Below are positions 38,228 to 51,425 of a stretch of DNA of 64,000 nucleotides, piece by piece. The stretch lies in the NCBI RefSeq assembly GCF_002025205.1, contig NZ_CP019947.1, forward strand, positions 4,607,501-4,671,500, written 5' to 3'. The DNA comes from Pseudomonas sp. CC6-YY-74. GTDB taxonomy: Bacteria; Pseudomonadota; Gammaproteobacteria; Pseudomonadales; Pseudomonadaceae. The position numbers were made by a program, and so were the translations under genes. The notes beneath the pieces were generated by a model. The model was not told the DNA's origin, searched no databases, and was given only the letters and a program-made list of their open reading frames with translations. How positions within the stretch are numbered: the first letter of the stretch is position 1; the number at the start of each line of letters is the position of its first letter.

Positions 38228-39089
38228 ATGTCTGAGCCTACCGCTCTAAGCCTGATCCCGCCTGCTGTCGTCTTGACCCTGGCTCTCTCCTACGTCGCCT
38301 TATTCTGGGTGCCGTTTCCGGTCTGTTACTGCTGTCGTCTACGCTGTCGCTGAACAAATTTTCCGAAACCGTCCTGAAGCTCATGCAAGGCGAAACCATC
38401 GGTTGGCTGATCCTGGTATGCGGCAGTTTCGGCGCCTTGAGTGCATGGTTGTGTGTACCGGTGGCGCACTGGCTTATGGGCGTGCTGCGTTGACGCTGAC
38501 CAAGGGCCGGTGCTCTTCGTTGTTGATGACCTTTGTCCAGGGCGTGGTGATCTTCGTCGCTGATTACCTCAATGCCCTGACCGTGGACGAAGCCATGAAG
38601 CGGGTGATCGATTGCTTCAAGAGCTCCCGCGAGATGCTCGATCAGATGGTCGATGGTTTCAAGACCCTGTTGCCGGCTATCGGCATCGTCATTGCCGCCT
38701 TTATCTTCAAGGGGTGTGCGCTCAGCTGATGCGGCCGCGGTCTGCAGTGGGGTCGCTCAAGCCCTATATGAGCCCACGGATACTGCCTGCCATGGCGTTT
38801 CTGACCATGGCCGATTTGGCTTTAGCCGCGGGCTTGTCCTGGGGCATCTTCGCCTTGAGCATTCCCATCATCATGCCCCTGGCGTATGCGTCGCAGGCCG
38901 ATAATCCCAGGGCCATAGGCGCTACTGGCGGCTTCGGGCTTTGGCGGCCAAGGCTGTTTCTACAGTGATTCCAGCGTATTGGCGGCCCAAGGCTCCGGTT
39001 GTAATCCGATCTTCCATGCCTTGACTCAGTTGCCCTATACCCTGCTCGCCGCGAGGTTGGCCTTTGTCGATTTCGTGCTCGTCGCTTGA
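38228..39089 (+). pseudogene. Decayed NhaC-type Na+/H+ antiporter
   Basis: Pieces of one membrane transporter appear in successive frames: MSEPTALSLIPPAVVLTLAL (38228 on); ILGAVSGLLLLSSTLSL and GETIGWLILVCGSFGALSA (to about 38490); GGALAYGRAALTLTKGRCSS and VADYLNALTVDEAMKRV (to about 38728); SLKPYMSPRILPAMAFLTMA with GIFALSIPIIMPLAYASQ (to about 38930); YSDSSVLAAQGSGCNPIFHA to the stop at 39087-39089. At least four frameshifts are needed. About 860 bp cannot hold a family member of about 430-450 aa; the join at REMLDQMVDGFKTLLPAI suggests an internal loss of roughly 150 codons. The family call is from remembered NhaC-like sequences and would need a search. Confidence 0.7.
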
Positions 39090-39109
39090 ATCGGGCGAGC
39101 GGGAAAACA

Positions 39110-39131
39110 ACGGGTCCTGGTGGCCCGTTTA
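39110..39131 (+). terminator. Weak hairpin before katG
   Basis: AACGGG / CCCGTTT with a 9-nt loop, then ATTGTC, just after the pseudogene. Possible relic terminator. The stretch to katG (39132-39269) has no gene; AT-rich bases around 39150-39180 could hold a promoter and a peroxide-regulator site, but I cannot identify one firmly. Confidence 0.4.
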
Positions 39132-39269
39132 TTGTCTAGAGGATCAAAGATTATAACTATCGAGTTGTTACGCTTGATAAATTGGTTCCCATGTCCAAGC
39201 GGGTCTAGGCTTGTTCCATCGTCGGCCGCAGTCGATGGGACCGACCCGCTGAGGAGAAAGGAGAGAACC

Positions 39270-41420
<2,151 letters not shown>

Positions 41421-41475
41421 CCTGTAGCCGCTGGAGCACCCTATGGCGCTCCACCGGCTGCGCTCAACCAACCGT

Positions 41476-41506
41476 GCGACGCCTCCCTCGTGGAGGCGTC
41501 GTGCTT
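41476..41506 (+). terminator. Terminator after katG
   Basis: GACGCCTCC / GGAGGCGTC nine-bp stem with a 5-nt loop, then GTGCTTTTAG. It separates katG from bfrA. Confidence 0.75.
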
Positions 41507-41575
41507 TTAGCTTGACCGTGGCGAACGGCCAGCGGAGCATTCGGCCATTTCACGGATGCAGCAAGGATTCCAGGT

Positions 41576-42040
41576 ATGCAGGGCCACATCGAAGTCATCG
41601 ATTATTTGAAAATGCTGCTTAAAGGCGAGCTGGCGGCGCGCGATCAGTACTTCGTGCATTCACGTCTGTATGAGGATTGGGGGTTCAGCAAGCTCTACGA
41701 GCGCATCAACCATGAAATGGAAGAAGAGACTCAGCACGCCGATGCGTTGTTGAAGCGGATTCTGTTTCTCGAAGGCACGCCGGATATGACCCCGGATCCC
41801 TTCATGTTCGGCCAGACGGTGCCGGAGATGCTCAGGCTCGATCTGGCCCTGGAGTACCAGGTACGCGCGGCCTTGAGCAAAGGCATCGCGCTATGTGAGC
41901 GGCATCAGGACTATCAGAGCCGCGACATCCTGCTGGTTCAGCTCAAGGACACCGAGGAGGATCATGCTTACTGGCTGGAGATTCAGCTGGGGCTGATCGA
42001 CAAATTAGGCCTGGAGAACTACCTGCAGGCGCAGATGTAG
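41576..42040 (+). CDS. bfrA: Ferritin-like iron storage protein (BfrA/FtnA type)
   Basis: 154-aa four-helix protein forming a 24-subunit iron cage. Ferroxidase residues E18, E51, H54, E93, E127 and H130 are present. Position 52, Met in haem-binding bacterioferritins, is Thr (EETQHAD), so subunits probably cannot bind haem through this axial ligand. The sequence (MQGHIEVIDYLKMLL, GELAARDQYF) resembles the P. aeruginosa protein first called BfrA and later recognised as the ferritin FtnA. It lies downstream of a catalase gene, a conserved pairing of iron storage with peroxide defence. Confidence 0.9.
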   Translation: MQGHIEVIDYLKMLLKGELAARDQYFVHSRLYEDWGFSKLYERINHEMEEETQHADALLKRILFLEGTPDMTPDPFMFGQTVPEMLRLDLALEYQVRAALSKGIALCERHQDYQSRDILLVQLKDTEEDHAYWLEIQLGLIDKLGLENYLQAQM

Positions 42041-42057
42041 GTGCATCGATAGCAACG

Positions 42058-42085
42058 AAAAGCCCCGAAATAGTCGGGGCTTTTC
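42058..42085. terminator. Bidirectional terminator between bfrA and the M14 peptidase gene
   Basis: AAAAGCCCCGA / TCGGGGCTTTT, an 11-bp stem with a 4-nt loop and T-runs on both strands. It serves the two convergent genes. Confidence 0.9.
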
Positions 42086-42096
42086 TTATTGCGCCG

Positions 42097-43365
42097 CTAT
42101 TCGTCGTGCGGGTTTGGCAGGGGCTCGTCGACTTCCTGTCCGGGGCGCAGCAGGTGATCCGCTTCGGCCGGATCCTGGGTTAGCAGGCTGCCGTCGGCGC
42201 TGGCGACCAGCAGTGCTTCGAGCATTTCCCTGACGTTGTTGCGCAGCATGCCGATGGACTTCTGTCCGCGGCTGTTCGGCCCGGTTATTTCCATCAAGAT
42301 ACTGCCGCCCAGTGGTCCTTCGGCACCCTTGGCAAGGCTCTCGCTGGCCAGCAGCGCATAAGCGTTACGAGCAATGCCGGGCTCGCCACCGCCACGGCGA
42401 ATGCTGCCGTCCGGGCGCTGGTAGTAATAGTTGCTGATTTCCATATGGCCGATCTGCATGGAGCGCTTCTTCATCACCAGGGCCATCTGCTTCGACAGGT
42501 TGACCGCTTCCTGAGCGACCTCGGTGTTGGTCGGCCAGGCGATCGAGGCAGTCACCTGACGTCCGGGGCGATTGGCCTGTGGGTCGGCGTCGTCGAGCAC
42601 GACGGCTGGGTTCTGGTTGTGTACATCGACCATCCACATGGGTTGATAGCGGTCATAGGCGCTGCGCACTGCCAGGGCTTCCGGCACCGGGTTCTGGCTT
42701 GGATTGAAATGCGCTTGGTCGGCCAGCCCTGGATTGCACAGCACCTGAGTGCTCTGGCTCCAATCCGGCCAGTGGTAGCGGTTGATGTCGTAGCTCCATT
42801 GACGCGGGCCATCTTCGGTCGTGTAGGCGGTGACATTGGCGCCCAGACCCTGGTCGAGTTTGCTCGGGTCCAGGCTGCCATCCGCGCGCAGGCAGCTGGC
42901 GGTGGTTTGCGGCGCGCTGAAATCGACGTTGCCGCGGGTGGCGAGTGCGGTTCCGTCGGGGTTGACGCGGGGAATCAACAGCACTTGCAGGTTAGCCAGC
43001 ACCTGCTCGGAGAAAGAACCGCCGGACGCCAGCTTGCGAATCAGGTCGAGGGCTGCTTCGGTGCCGTGGGGTTCGTTGCCGTGCTGCTGGGTGATGATCA
43101 TCACCGCAGGGTTATCCGGTTTGCCCAGGCGTGCCAGCCAGATCGGCCGGCCTTCGCCGCTGGTGCCGGTCTGTTCGAGGCTGAGCACTCCGCCGGAGCG
43201 ACGCGCCACTCCGGCGAGTTGCTCATACAACTGGGCATTGCTCATGAAGCCTTCGAGCGAGACATGCTGTTGCTCGTTGAGCCAAGGCCCATTCGGTTGG
43301 GCGGCAGCGGCAATCACGGGGGTAAGACCTGCGCCAAGCAGGAGGGCGGCAAAAGTCAGGCGCAT
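42097..43365 (-). CDS. Secreted M14-family zinc carboxypeptidase
   Basis: 422-aa precursor with a Sec signal peptide (MRLTFAALLLGAGLTPVIAA, cleavage after AAA). The M14 zinc motif HGNEPHGTE supplies His and Glu ligands; DVHNQN supplies the second His; the likely catalytic Glu is in SILMEITGPNSRG near the C-terminus. It probably trims peptides or peptidoglycan-derived peptides in the periplasm; the substrate is unknown. The ATG at 43365 follows AAGGAGTG; a longer in-frame reading to 43479 would bury the signal peptide and is rejected. In P. aeruginosa bfrA and uvrA are adjacent, so this gene looks like an insertion between them. Confidence 0.85.
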   Translation of the reverse strand: MRLTFAALLLGAGLTPVIAAAAQPNGPWLNEQQHVSLEGFMSNAQLYEQLAGVARRSGGVLSLEQTGTSGEGRPIWLARLGKPDNPAVMIITQQHGNEPHGTEAALDLIRKLASGGSFSEQVLANLQVLLIPRVNPDGTALATRGNVDFSAPQTTASCLRADGSLDPSKLDQGLGANVTAYTTEDGPRQWSYDINRYHWPDWSQSTQVLCNPGLADQAHFNPSQNPVPEALAVRSAYDRYQPMWMVDVHNQNPAVVLDDADPQANRPGRQVTASIAWPTNTEVAQEAVNLSKQMALVMKKRSMQIGHMEISNYYYQRPDGSIRRGGGEPGIARNAYALLASESLAKGAEGPLGGSILMEITGPNSRGQKSIGMLRNNVREMLEALLVASADGSLLTQDPAEADHLLRPGQEVDEPLPNPHDE

Positions 43366-43464
43366 CGGGAACACTCCTTGTAGAAGACAGGATGTCCCGC
43401 CAGCACTGTCCGGGGGACTCCAGTGTGACCTGGCCCAGGCGCAGAGGTTGCGTTTGCCGTGAAG

Positions 43465-43504
43465 CTGCTGAGGTTTCATCGCGGCCGCGACGAAACCTCA
43501 GCAG
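43465..43504 (-). terminator. Large imperfect palindrome after uvrA
   Basis: Bases 43465-43477 are complementary to 43492-43504 (13 bp), enclosing a 12-bp palindrome (TCGCGGCCGCGA, 43479-43490). It starts ten bases after the uvrA stop on the minus strand and has no T-run, so it is a transcript-end stabiliser or Rho-type barrier rather than a classical intrinsic terminator. Confidence 0.55.
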
Positions 43505-43514
43505 GCCATCGACT

Positions 43515-46355
<2,841 letters not shown>

Positions 46356-46455
46356 AAACAGCGGCCTCGCATGGCGGGCGGGAAACCAGTGAGTATACGG
46401 CCCCGTGACACAGCGCGGCAAAGCGTGACGGCTGTGCCGCGTCGAGCGGTGCCTA

Positions 46456-46620
46456 GGGTCTGTTGACTTTTCGAGTCGACCCGTCCCTTCGGGTTGCGCG
46501 GCAAATGGCACCATGCGGCGTTGCAGGATTTGGCAAGGGAACACCATTCCCGGCGTCCTGCGCCTTGCCTGGTGCCATTTACCACAGCAACGCGGCTCGC
46601 CGCGAAGCGTCAACAGACCC
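46456..46620. mobile_element. MITE-like element with terminal inverted repeats and TA target duplication
   Basis: A 165-bp non-coding element bounded by GGGTCTGTTGAC (46456-46467) and its exact reverse complement (46609-46620), each flanked by TA (46454-46455 and 46621-46622). Internal inverted repeats AAATGGCACCA (46503-46513) / TGGTGCCATTT (46570-46580) and GGCAAGG (46532-46538) / CCTTGCC (46563-46569) would fold it into a long hairpin. Size, ends and the TA duplication fit a non-autonomous element moved by an IS5- or IS630-type transposase; no transposase is in the window. It fills the uvrA-yajR intergenic space. Confidence 0.75.
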
Positions 46621-46654
46621 TATAATCGGCGCCTATTTCATCAAGGCGTTTCCC

Positions 46655-48043
46655 ATGTACGATCCCTACAGCGAGCGCATGAGTGGCGGTGAAACCCGTG
46701 CGGTCGCTGGGCTGGCGCTGGTATTTGCCTTCCGCATGCTTGGCATGTTCATGGTCCTGCCGGTATTGGCGACCTACGGCATGGAGTTGCGCGACAGCAC
46801 CCCGGCGTTGATTGGCCTGGCCATTGGCGCCTATGGCCTGACCCAGGCATTCCTGCAGATACCCTTTGGCATGCTCTCCGACCGTATCGGGCGGCGCCCG
46901 GTGATCTATGTCGGGCTGCTGATTTTCGCCGCCGGCAGTCTGTTGGCGGCCAATGCCGACTCGATCTGGGGCGTGATCGCCGGTCGTGTGCTGCAGGGGT
47001 GCGGGGCAATTTCCGCTGCGGTGATGGCGTTGCTCTCCGACCTGACCCGAGAGCAGCACCGCACCAAGGCCATGGCCATGATCGGCATAAGTATTGGTCT
47101 GTCCTTCGCCGTGGCCATGGTAGTCGGTCCGCTGCTGACCCGCGCCTTTGGCTTGTCCGGGTTGTTCCTGGCTACAGCGGCCATGGCCTTGCTCGGCATC
47201 GTCATCGTCGCCGGGGTGGTGCCGCGAGCGGCCGGGCCGCTGCAGCATCGCGAGTCCGGCGTTGCCCGGCAGGCGTTATTGCCGACCTTGAAGCATACCG
47301 ACCTGTTGCGCCTGGACTTCGGCATCCTGGCCCTGCATGCGATTCTGATGGCCAGTTTCATCGCCTTGCCGCTGGCGCTGGTGGAGCAGGGCGGGTTGCC
47401 CAAGGAAGAGCACTGGTGGGTGTACTTGACCGCGCTGTTGATCGGCTTCTTCGGCATGGTGCCGTTCATCATCTATGGCGAGAAAAAGCGCCACATGAAG
47501 CGCGTGCTGCTCGGCGCCGTGGCCGTGCTGCTGGCCTGTGAGCTGTATTTCTGGCAGTTCGGCAGCAGCTTGCGTGCACTGGTACTGGGCATCGTGGTGT
47601 TTTTCACCGCGTTCAATCTGCTGGAAGCTTCGCTGCCGTCACTAATCAGCAAGGTTGCACCTGCCGGCGGCAAGGGCGCGGCGATGGGGGTGTACTCGAC
47701 CAGTCAGTTTCTCGGTGCTGCGCTGGGCGGTATTCTCGGGGGTTGGCTGTACCAGCATTACAGCCTGTCGGGGGTGTTCCTCGGTTGCGCCGGCATGGCT
47801 CTTCTCTGGCTAGTCTTTGCTGTTACTATGCGTGAACCGCCTTATGTCACCAGTCTGCGCTTGCCGCTTTCAGCCGCGGCATTGCACGAAGTGGGGCTGG
47901 CCGAGCGTTTACAGGCAGTGCCCGGAGTGGCGGATGCTGTGGTGGTGCGTGATGAAGCGGCCATCTATATCAAAGTGGATACCCAACAATTGGATCGCAT
48001 GTCCCTCGAGCGCCTGATCGAAGCGGCGCCGGCGACGTGCTGA
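46655..48043 (+). CDS. yajR: YajR-type major facilitator transporter
   Basis: 462-aa protein with 12 predicted membrane helices. The MFS motif A after TM2 (GMLSDRIGRRP, about 70-80) and PSLISKVAPAGGKGAAMGVY in the C half resemble E. coli YajR closely. A soluble C-terminal extension (about 395-462, ending in VVVRDEAAIYIKVDTQQLDR) corresponds to the ferredoxin-like YAM domain of YajR. It is probably a proton-coupled exporter; the substrate is unknown. The ATG at 46655 is chosen; the in-frame extension to 46463 crosses the MITE-like element. A TATAAT box at 46621-46626 directly abuts that element. Confidence 0.88.
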   Translation: MYDPYSERMSGGETRAVAGLALVFAFRMLGMFMVLPVLATYGMELRDSTPALIGLAIGAYGLTQAFLQIPFGMLSDRIGRRPVIYVGLLIFAAGSLLAANADSIWGVIAGRVLQGCGAISAAVMALLSDLTREQHRTKAMAMIGISIGLSFAVAMVVGPLLTRAFGLSGLFLATAAMALLGIVIVAGVVPRAAGPLQHRESGVARQALLPTLKHTDLLRLDFGILALHAILMASFIALPLALVEQGGLPKEEHWWVYLTALLIGFFGMVPFIIYGEKKRHMKRVLLGAVAVLLACELYFWQFGSSLRALVLGIVVFFTAFNLLEASLPSLISKVAPAGGKGAAMGVYSTSQFLGAALGGILGGWLYQHYSLSGVFLGCAGMALLWLVFAVTMREPPYVTSLRLPLSAAALHEVGLAERLQAVPGVADAVVVRDEAAIYIKVDTQQLDRMSLERLIEAAPATC

Positions 48044-48061
48044 CAGCTATAGGAGAATGTT

Positions 48062-48562
48062 ATGGCCCGTGGGGTTAACAAAGTTATTCTGATCGGTACC
48101 TGCGGACAGGATCCGGAAACGCGTTATCTGCCCAGCGGCAACGCAGTGACCAACCTGAGTCTCGCCACCAGCGAGCAGTGGACCGACAAGCAGACCGGCC
48201 AGAAGGTCGAGAAAACCGAGTGGCACCGTGTCTCGCTGTTCGGCAAGGTTGCGGAAATCGCCGGCGAATACCTGCGCAAGGGTTCGCAGGTGTATATCGA
48301 AGGCAAGCTGCAGACTCGCGAGTGGGAAAAAGACGGCATCAAGCGTTACACCACCGAGATCGTCGTCGACATGCAGGGCACCATGCAGCTGATTGGTGGC
48401 CGTCCGGATAACGCCGGTGGCGATTCGGCGCCACGTCAGCAGCGCCCGGCGCCGCAACGTGAACAGCAGCAGCAGCAGCAGCAGGCGCCGCGTCCGGCCC
48501 CGCAGCAGCAGGCCAAGCCGGCGCAGGATTTCGACAGTTTTGACGACGACATCCCGTTCTAA
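48062..48562 (+). CDS. ssb: Single-stranded DNA-binding protein
   Basis: 166-aa tetrameric protein for replication, recombination and repair. It has the OB-fold (about 1-112, MARGVNKVILIGTCGQDPET), a disordered Gln/Pro-rich linker containing seven Gln encoded by seven perfect CAG repeats (48464-48484), and the acidic tip DDDIPF that recruits partner proteins. The linkage uvrA-MFS-ssb matches P. aeruginosa. Confidence 0.97.
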   Translation: MARGVNKVILIGTCGQDPETRYLPSGNAVTNLSLATSEQWTDKQTGQKVEKTEWHRVSLFGKVAEIAGEYLRKGSQVYIEGKLQTREWEKDGIKRYTTEIVVDMQGTMQLIGGRPDNAGGDSAPRQQRPAPQREQQQQQQQAPRPAPQQQAKPAQDFDSFDDDIPF

Positions 48563-48597
48563 GGTGCCGCAGAGACTTTTCTGTAAGGTTTCAAATT

Positions 48598-48635
48598 AAA
48601 ACCCCTGTAGCTCTCACTCAGTTACAGGGGTTTTT
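48598..48635 (+). terminator. Terminator after ssb
   Basis: AAAACCCCTGTA / TACAGGGGTTTT, a 12-bp stem with a 13-nt loop and a T-run. Confidence 0.88.
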
Positions 48636-48700
48636 CTATGCGCGTGAATAATGGCTGCTCCTGGTCATTCTGCCTCGGGGTTTGGGGCTTTGCTCGAGGT

Positions 48701-49600
48701 TCAGGTCGATGCCCGAGCGTTGCGCGCCGCGGCCTGGAGCAGCAACCAGTCGACCAGTTCGGCTAACTGCGGAGAGGGTTCTGGTCGTTCGGGATAGACC
48801 AGGAAATAGGCATCGCCGGTGCGCACCTTCAGCTCGAAGGGGGTGGCCAGGCGCCCGGCTTCCAGGTCTTCGCCGATCAGCGACCAGTCGCCGATGGCCA
48901 CGCCGAGGCCCTGCGAGGCCACCGTCATGGCTAGATCCAGGGTATCGAAATGCTGACCCTTGCCGATGCTGTTAACTGTGGTGCCGGCGGCCTTCAGCCA
49001 GGCCTCCCAGTCGCGCTGGTCGCGCGTGGGGTGCAGCAGGGTGTGGCGCTCCAGGTCGGCCGGCTGGCTGAGCGGCAGCGGGCCGCTGAGCAGTTGCTGC
49101 GCGCAGACCGGGGTGAGCAGCTCATCGAACAGGTGGTGAGCCACCAAGGCGGGGCCGGGCTGGCTGCCGAACACCACGGCCGCGTCGAACTCCTCGCCGC
49201 GAAAATCCACCGTGTGCTGCACCGTGGTCGTCAGCTCCACGGGCACGTCCGGTCGCTCGGCCTGCCAGTGCATTAGCCGCGGCAGTAACCAGCGCATTAC
49301 GCAGGTGGGGGCCTTCAAGCGCAGTGCCTCGCGCCGCGCGCCCACTCGCTCGACCGCCTCGCCGATCAGGCCGAACGCCTGCTGGATCTGCGGAAACAGC
49401 TCGCGACCTTGCGCGGTCAGGCTCAGGCCGCGCGCCTGGCGCTGGAACAACGGGTAGCCCAGGTGACTCTCCAGACCGGCGATCTGCCGGCTTACCGCGC
49501 CCTGGGTGATGTGCAGCAGTTCGGCCGCACGGGTGAAGTTGCAGCACTGGGCGGTGATCACGAAGGTATGCAGCGCAGGCAGAGGTGGAAGCCGTTTCAT
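48701..49600 (-). CDS. LysR-family transcriptional regulator
   Basis: 299 aa. N-terminal winged HTH (about 1-62: ALHTFVITAQCCNFTRAAEL, then LHITQGAVSRQIAGLESHLG) and a periplasmic-binding-fold effector domain (about 90-295). It is divergent from the aruI-like gene with 184 bp between, so it most likely controls aruI-kauB and perhaps the ABC importer, with a guanidino or keto acid as inducer. The effector is inferred from context only. No clear T-N11-A operator stood out in the shared intergenic region. Confidence 0.88.
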   Translation of the reverse strand: MKRLPPLPALHTFVITAQCCNFTRAAELLHITQGAVSRQIAGLESHLGYPLFQRQARGLSLTAQGRELFPQIQQAFGLIGEAVERVGARREALRLKAPTCVMRWLLPRLMHWQAERPDVPVELTTTVQHTVDFRGEEFDAAVVFGSQPGPALVAHHLFDELLTPVCAQQLLSGPLPLSQPADLERHTLLHPTRDQRDWEAWLKAAGTTVNSIGKGQHFDTLDLAMTVASQGLGVAIGDWSLIGEDLEAGRLATPFELKVRTGDAYFLVYPERPEPSPQLAELVDWLLLQAAARNARAST

Positions 49601-49784
49601 GGAGGCTCAGCTATGCAGTGAGGACATGCCTAGTATGACTATTTTTGCATTGTCCGGTGGTTGGGCAGGAGGTCAAATTAGACCTTGCCTGCACTTTATC
49701 GCGCATCTGCACAGCCCGCTGAATCCCTGGGCGCGCAATGCCACGAGTGCAGTAGACCTCAGCTACTGAACAGGACAAAAGAAC

Positions 49785-51425
49785 ATGGCGACATGTGGCG
49801 AAGTATTGGTGAAGTTGCTCGAACGCTACGGTGTCGAGCGGGTATTCGGCATCCCCGGCGTGCATACCGTCGAGCTCTACCGCGGGCTGGCCCGCTCGCC
49901 CATCGAGCATGTCACCCCGCGTCATGAGCAGGGCGCCGGTTTCATGGCCGATGGCTATGCACGCACCAGCGGCAAGCCGGGGGTGTGTTTCATCATCACC
50001 GGTCCTGGCATGACCAATATCGCCACGGCCATGGCCCAGGCCTATGCCGACTCGATCCCGATGCTGGTGATTTCCAGCGTGCAGGCGCGCAGCCAGCTCG
50101 GTGGTGGACGTGGCAAGCTGCACGAGCTGCCGTCGCAGAGCAATCTGGTCGCCGGTTTCTCGGCCTTCTCGCACACCCTGCTGGCGGCCGCCGAGCTGCC
50201 GGCGGTGCTGGCGCGCGCCTTTGCCGTGTTCCAGGCGGCACGTCCGCGCCCGGTGCATATCGAGATTCCGCTGGATGTGCTGGTCGAGGAGGCCGACGAG
50301 CTGCTGAGCAGTCAGCCGATCAGCCTGGCCCGGCCCGGCGCCAGCCCGGTGGCCATCGCACAAATGGCCAGCCGGCTGGCTGGCGCCCAGCGGCCACTGA
50401 TTCTCGCCGGTGGCGGCGCGATCGATGCGGCGCCGGCGCTGACCCGGCTGGCCGAGCAGCTGCAGGCCCCCGTGGCGCTGACCATCAATGCCAAGGGCCT
50501 GTTGCCCTCGGCCCATCCGCTGTTGATCGGCTCGACCCAGTCGACCGTGGCGACCCGCGAGCTGGTGGCCGAGGCCGATGTGGTGTTGGCCGTGGGTACC
50601 GAGTTGGGCGAAACCGATTATGACGTGACCTTCGCCGGTGGCTTCGAGATCCCCGGCGCATTGCTGCGCATCGACATCGACCCGGACCAGGCCGTGCGCA
50701 ATTACCCGCCAGCCATGGCGCTGGTCGCCGACTCCGCGCTGGCGCTGGAGGCCCTGCATGCGGCACTGGCCGAACAGGCATTGGCCCCGCGTCGCGCCGA
50801 CTGGGGCAGCGCTCGCGCCGCGCGGTTGCGTGCGGACCTTGAGGCGTCCTGGGATGCGCCAATGCGTGGGCAGACCCGCTTCCTGCAGACGGTGCTGGAG
50901 GAGTTGCCGGACGCGGTATTGGTCGGCGACTCGACCCAGCCGGTGTACAGCGGCAACCTGACCCTGAACCTGGAGCAGCCTCGGCGTTGGTTTAACTCAT
51001 CGACCGGCTACGGCACCCTCGGCTACGCCTTGCCGGCGGCCATCGGTGCGCTGCTCGGCGACAGCCGCGAAGGCGCGCAGCGGCGCCCGGTGGTGTGCCT
51101 GATCGGCGACGGCGGACTGCAGTTCACCCTGGCCGAACTGGCCAGTGCGGTGGAGGCGCGTGCGCCGATCATCGTCCTGCTGTGGAATAACCAGGGGTAC
51201 GAGGAGATCAAGAAGTACATGGTCAACCGCGATATCGAGCCGGTCGGTGTGGATATCTTCACCCCGGACTTCGTCGCCGCGGCCAAGGCACTGGGCTGTG
51301 CGGCGGGGCGGGCGAATGACGCCGAGGCGTTGCGCGCGGCCCTGCGCCAAGCACGTGAAACTCAGTTGCCGACCCTGATCGAAATCGACCAGCAGGCCTG
51401 GATGAATGAGGTAGCTACATGTTGA
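49785..51425 (+). CDS. aruI: Thiamine diphosphate-dependent 2-ketoarginine (5-guanidino-2-oxopentanoate) decarboxylase-like enzyme
   Basis: 546-aa member of the acetolactate synthase/pyruvate decarboxylase family. The catalytic Glu48 (TPRHEQGAGFMADGYAR) and the ThDP/Mg motif starting G441-D-G and ending in WNNQGYEEI are intact. AruI in P. aeruginosa decarboxylates 2-ketoarginine to 4-guanidinobutyraldehyde in the arginine transaminase pathway. The adjoining aldehyde dehydrogenase supports that role. No AruH aminotransferase or guanidinobutyrase is in the window. Its TGA overlaps the next ATG. Symbol by similarity; another 2-oxo-acid substrate is possible. Confidence 0.75.
   Translation: MATCGEVLVKLLERYGVERVFGIPGVHTVELYRGLARSPIEHVTPRHEQGAGFMADGYARTSGKPGVCFIITGPGMTNIATAMAQAYADSIPMLVISSVQARSQLGGGRGKLHELPSQSNLVAGFSAFSHTLLAAAELPAVLARAFAVFQAARPRPVHIEIPLDVLVEEADELLSSQPISLARPGASPVAIAQMASRLAGAQRPLILAGGGAIDAAPALTRLAEQLQAPVALTINAKGLLPSAHPLLIGSTQSTVATRELVAEADVVLAVGTELGETDYDVTFAGGFEIPGALLRIDIDPDQAVRNYPPAMALVADSALALEALHAALAEQALAPRRADWGSARAARLRADLEASWDAPMRGQTRFLQTVLEELPDAVLVGDSTQPVYSGNLTLNLEQPRRWFNSSTGYGTLGYALPAAIGALLGDSREGAQRRPVVCLIGDGGLQFTLAELASAVEARAPIIVLLWNNQGYEEIKKYMVNRDIEPVGVDIFTPDFVAAAKALGCAAGRANDAEALRAALRQARETQLPTLIEIDQQAWMNEVATC

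Noticed and set aside
38612..38968. 118-aa ORF after rplQ as a separate gene
   Set aside because: Its sequence is the C-terminal part of the same decayed antiporter, starting in the wrong frame.
39140..39185. OxyR-like half sites (CTATCGA, TTGATAA) before katG
   Set aside because: Spacing and matches are too poor for a firm call; only mentioned as possible.
49601..49784. LysR-type T-N11-A operator between the regulator and aruI
   Set aside because: Many weak matches exist and none is symmetric enough to choose.
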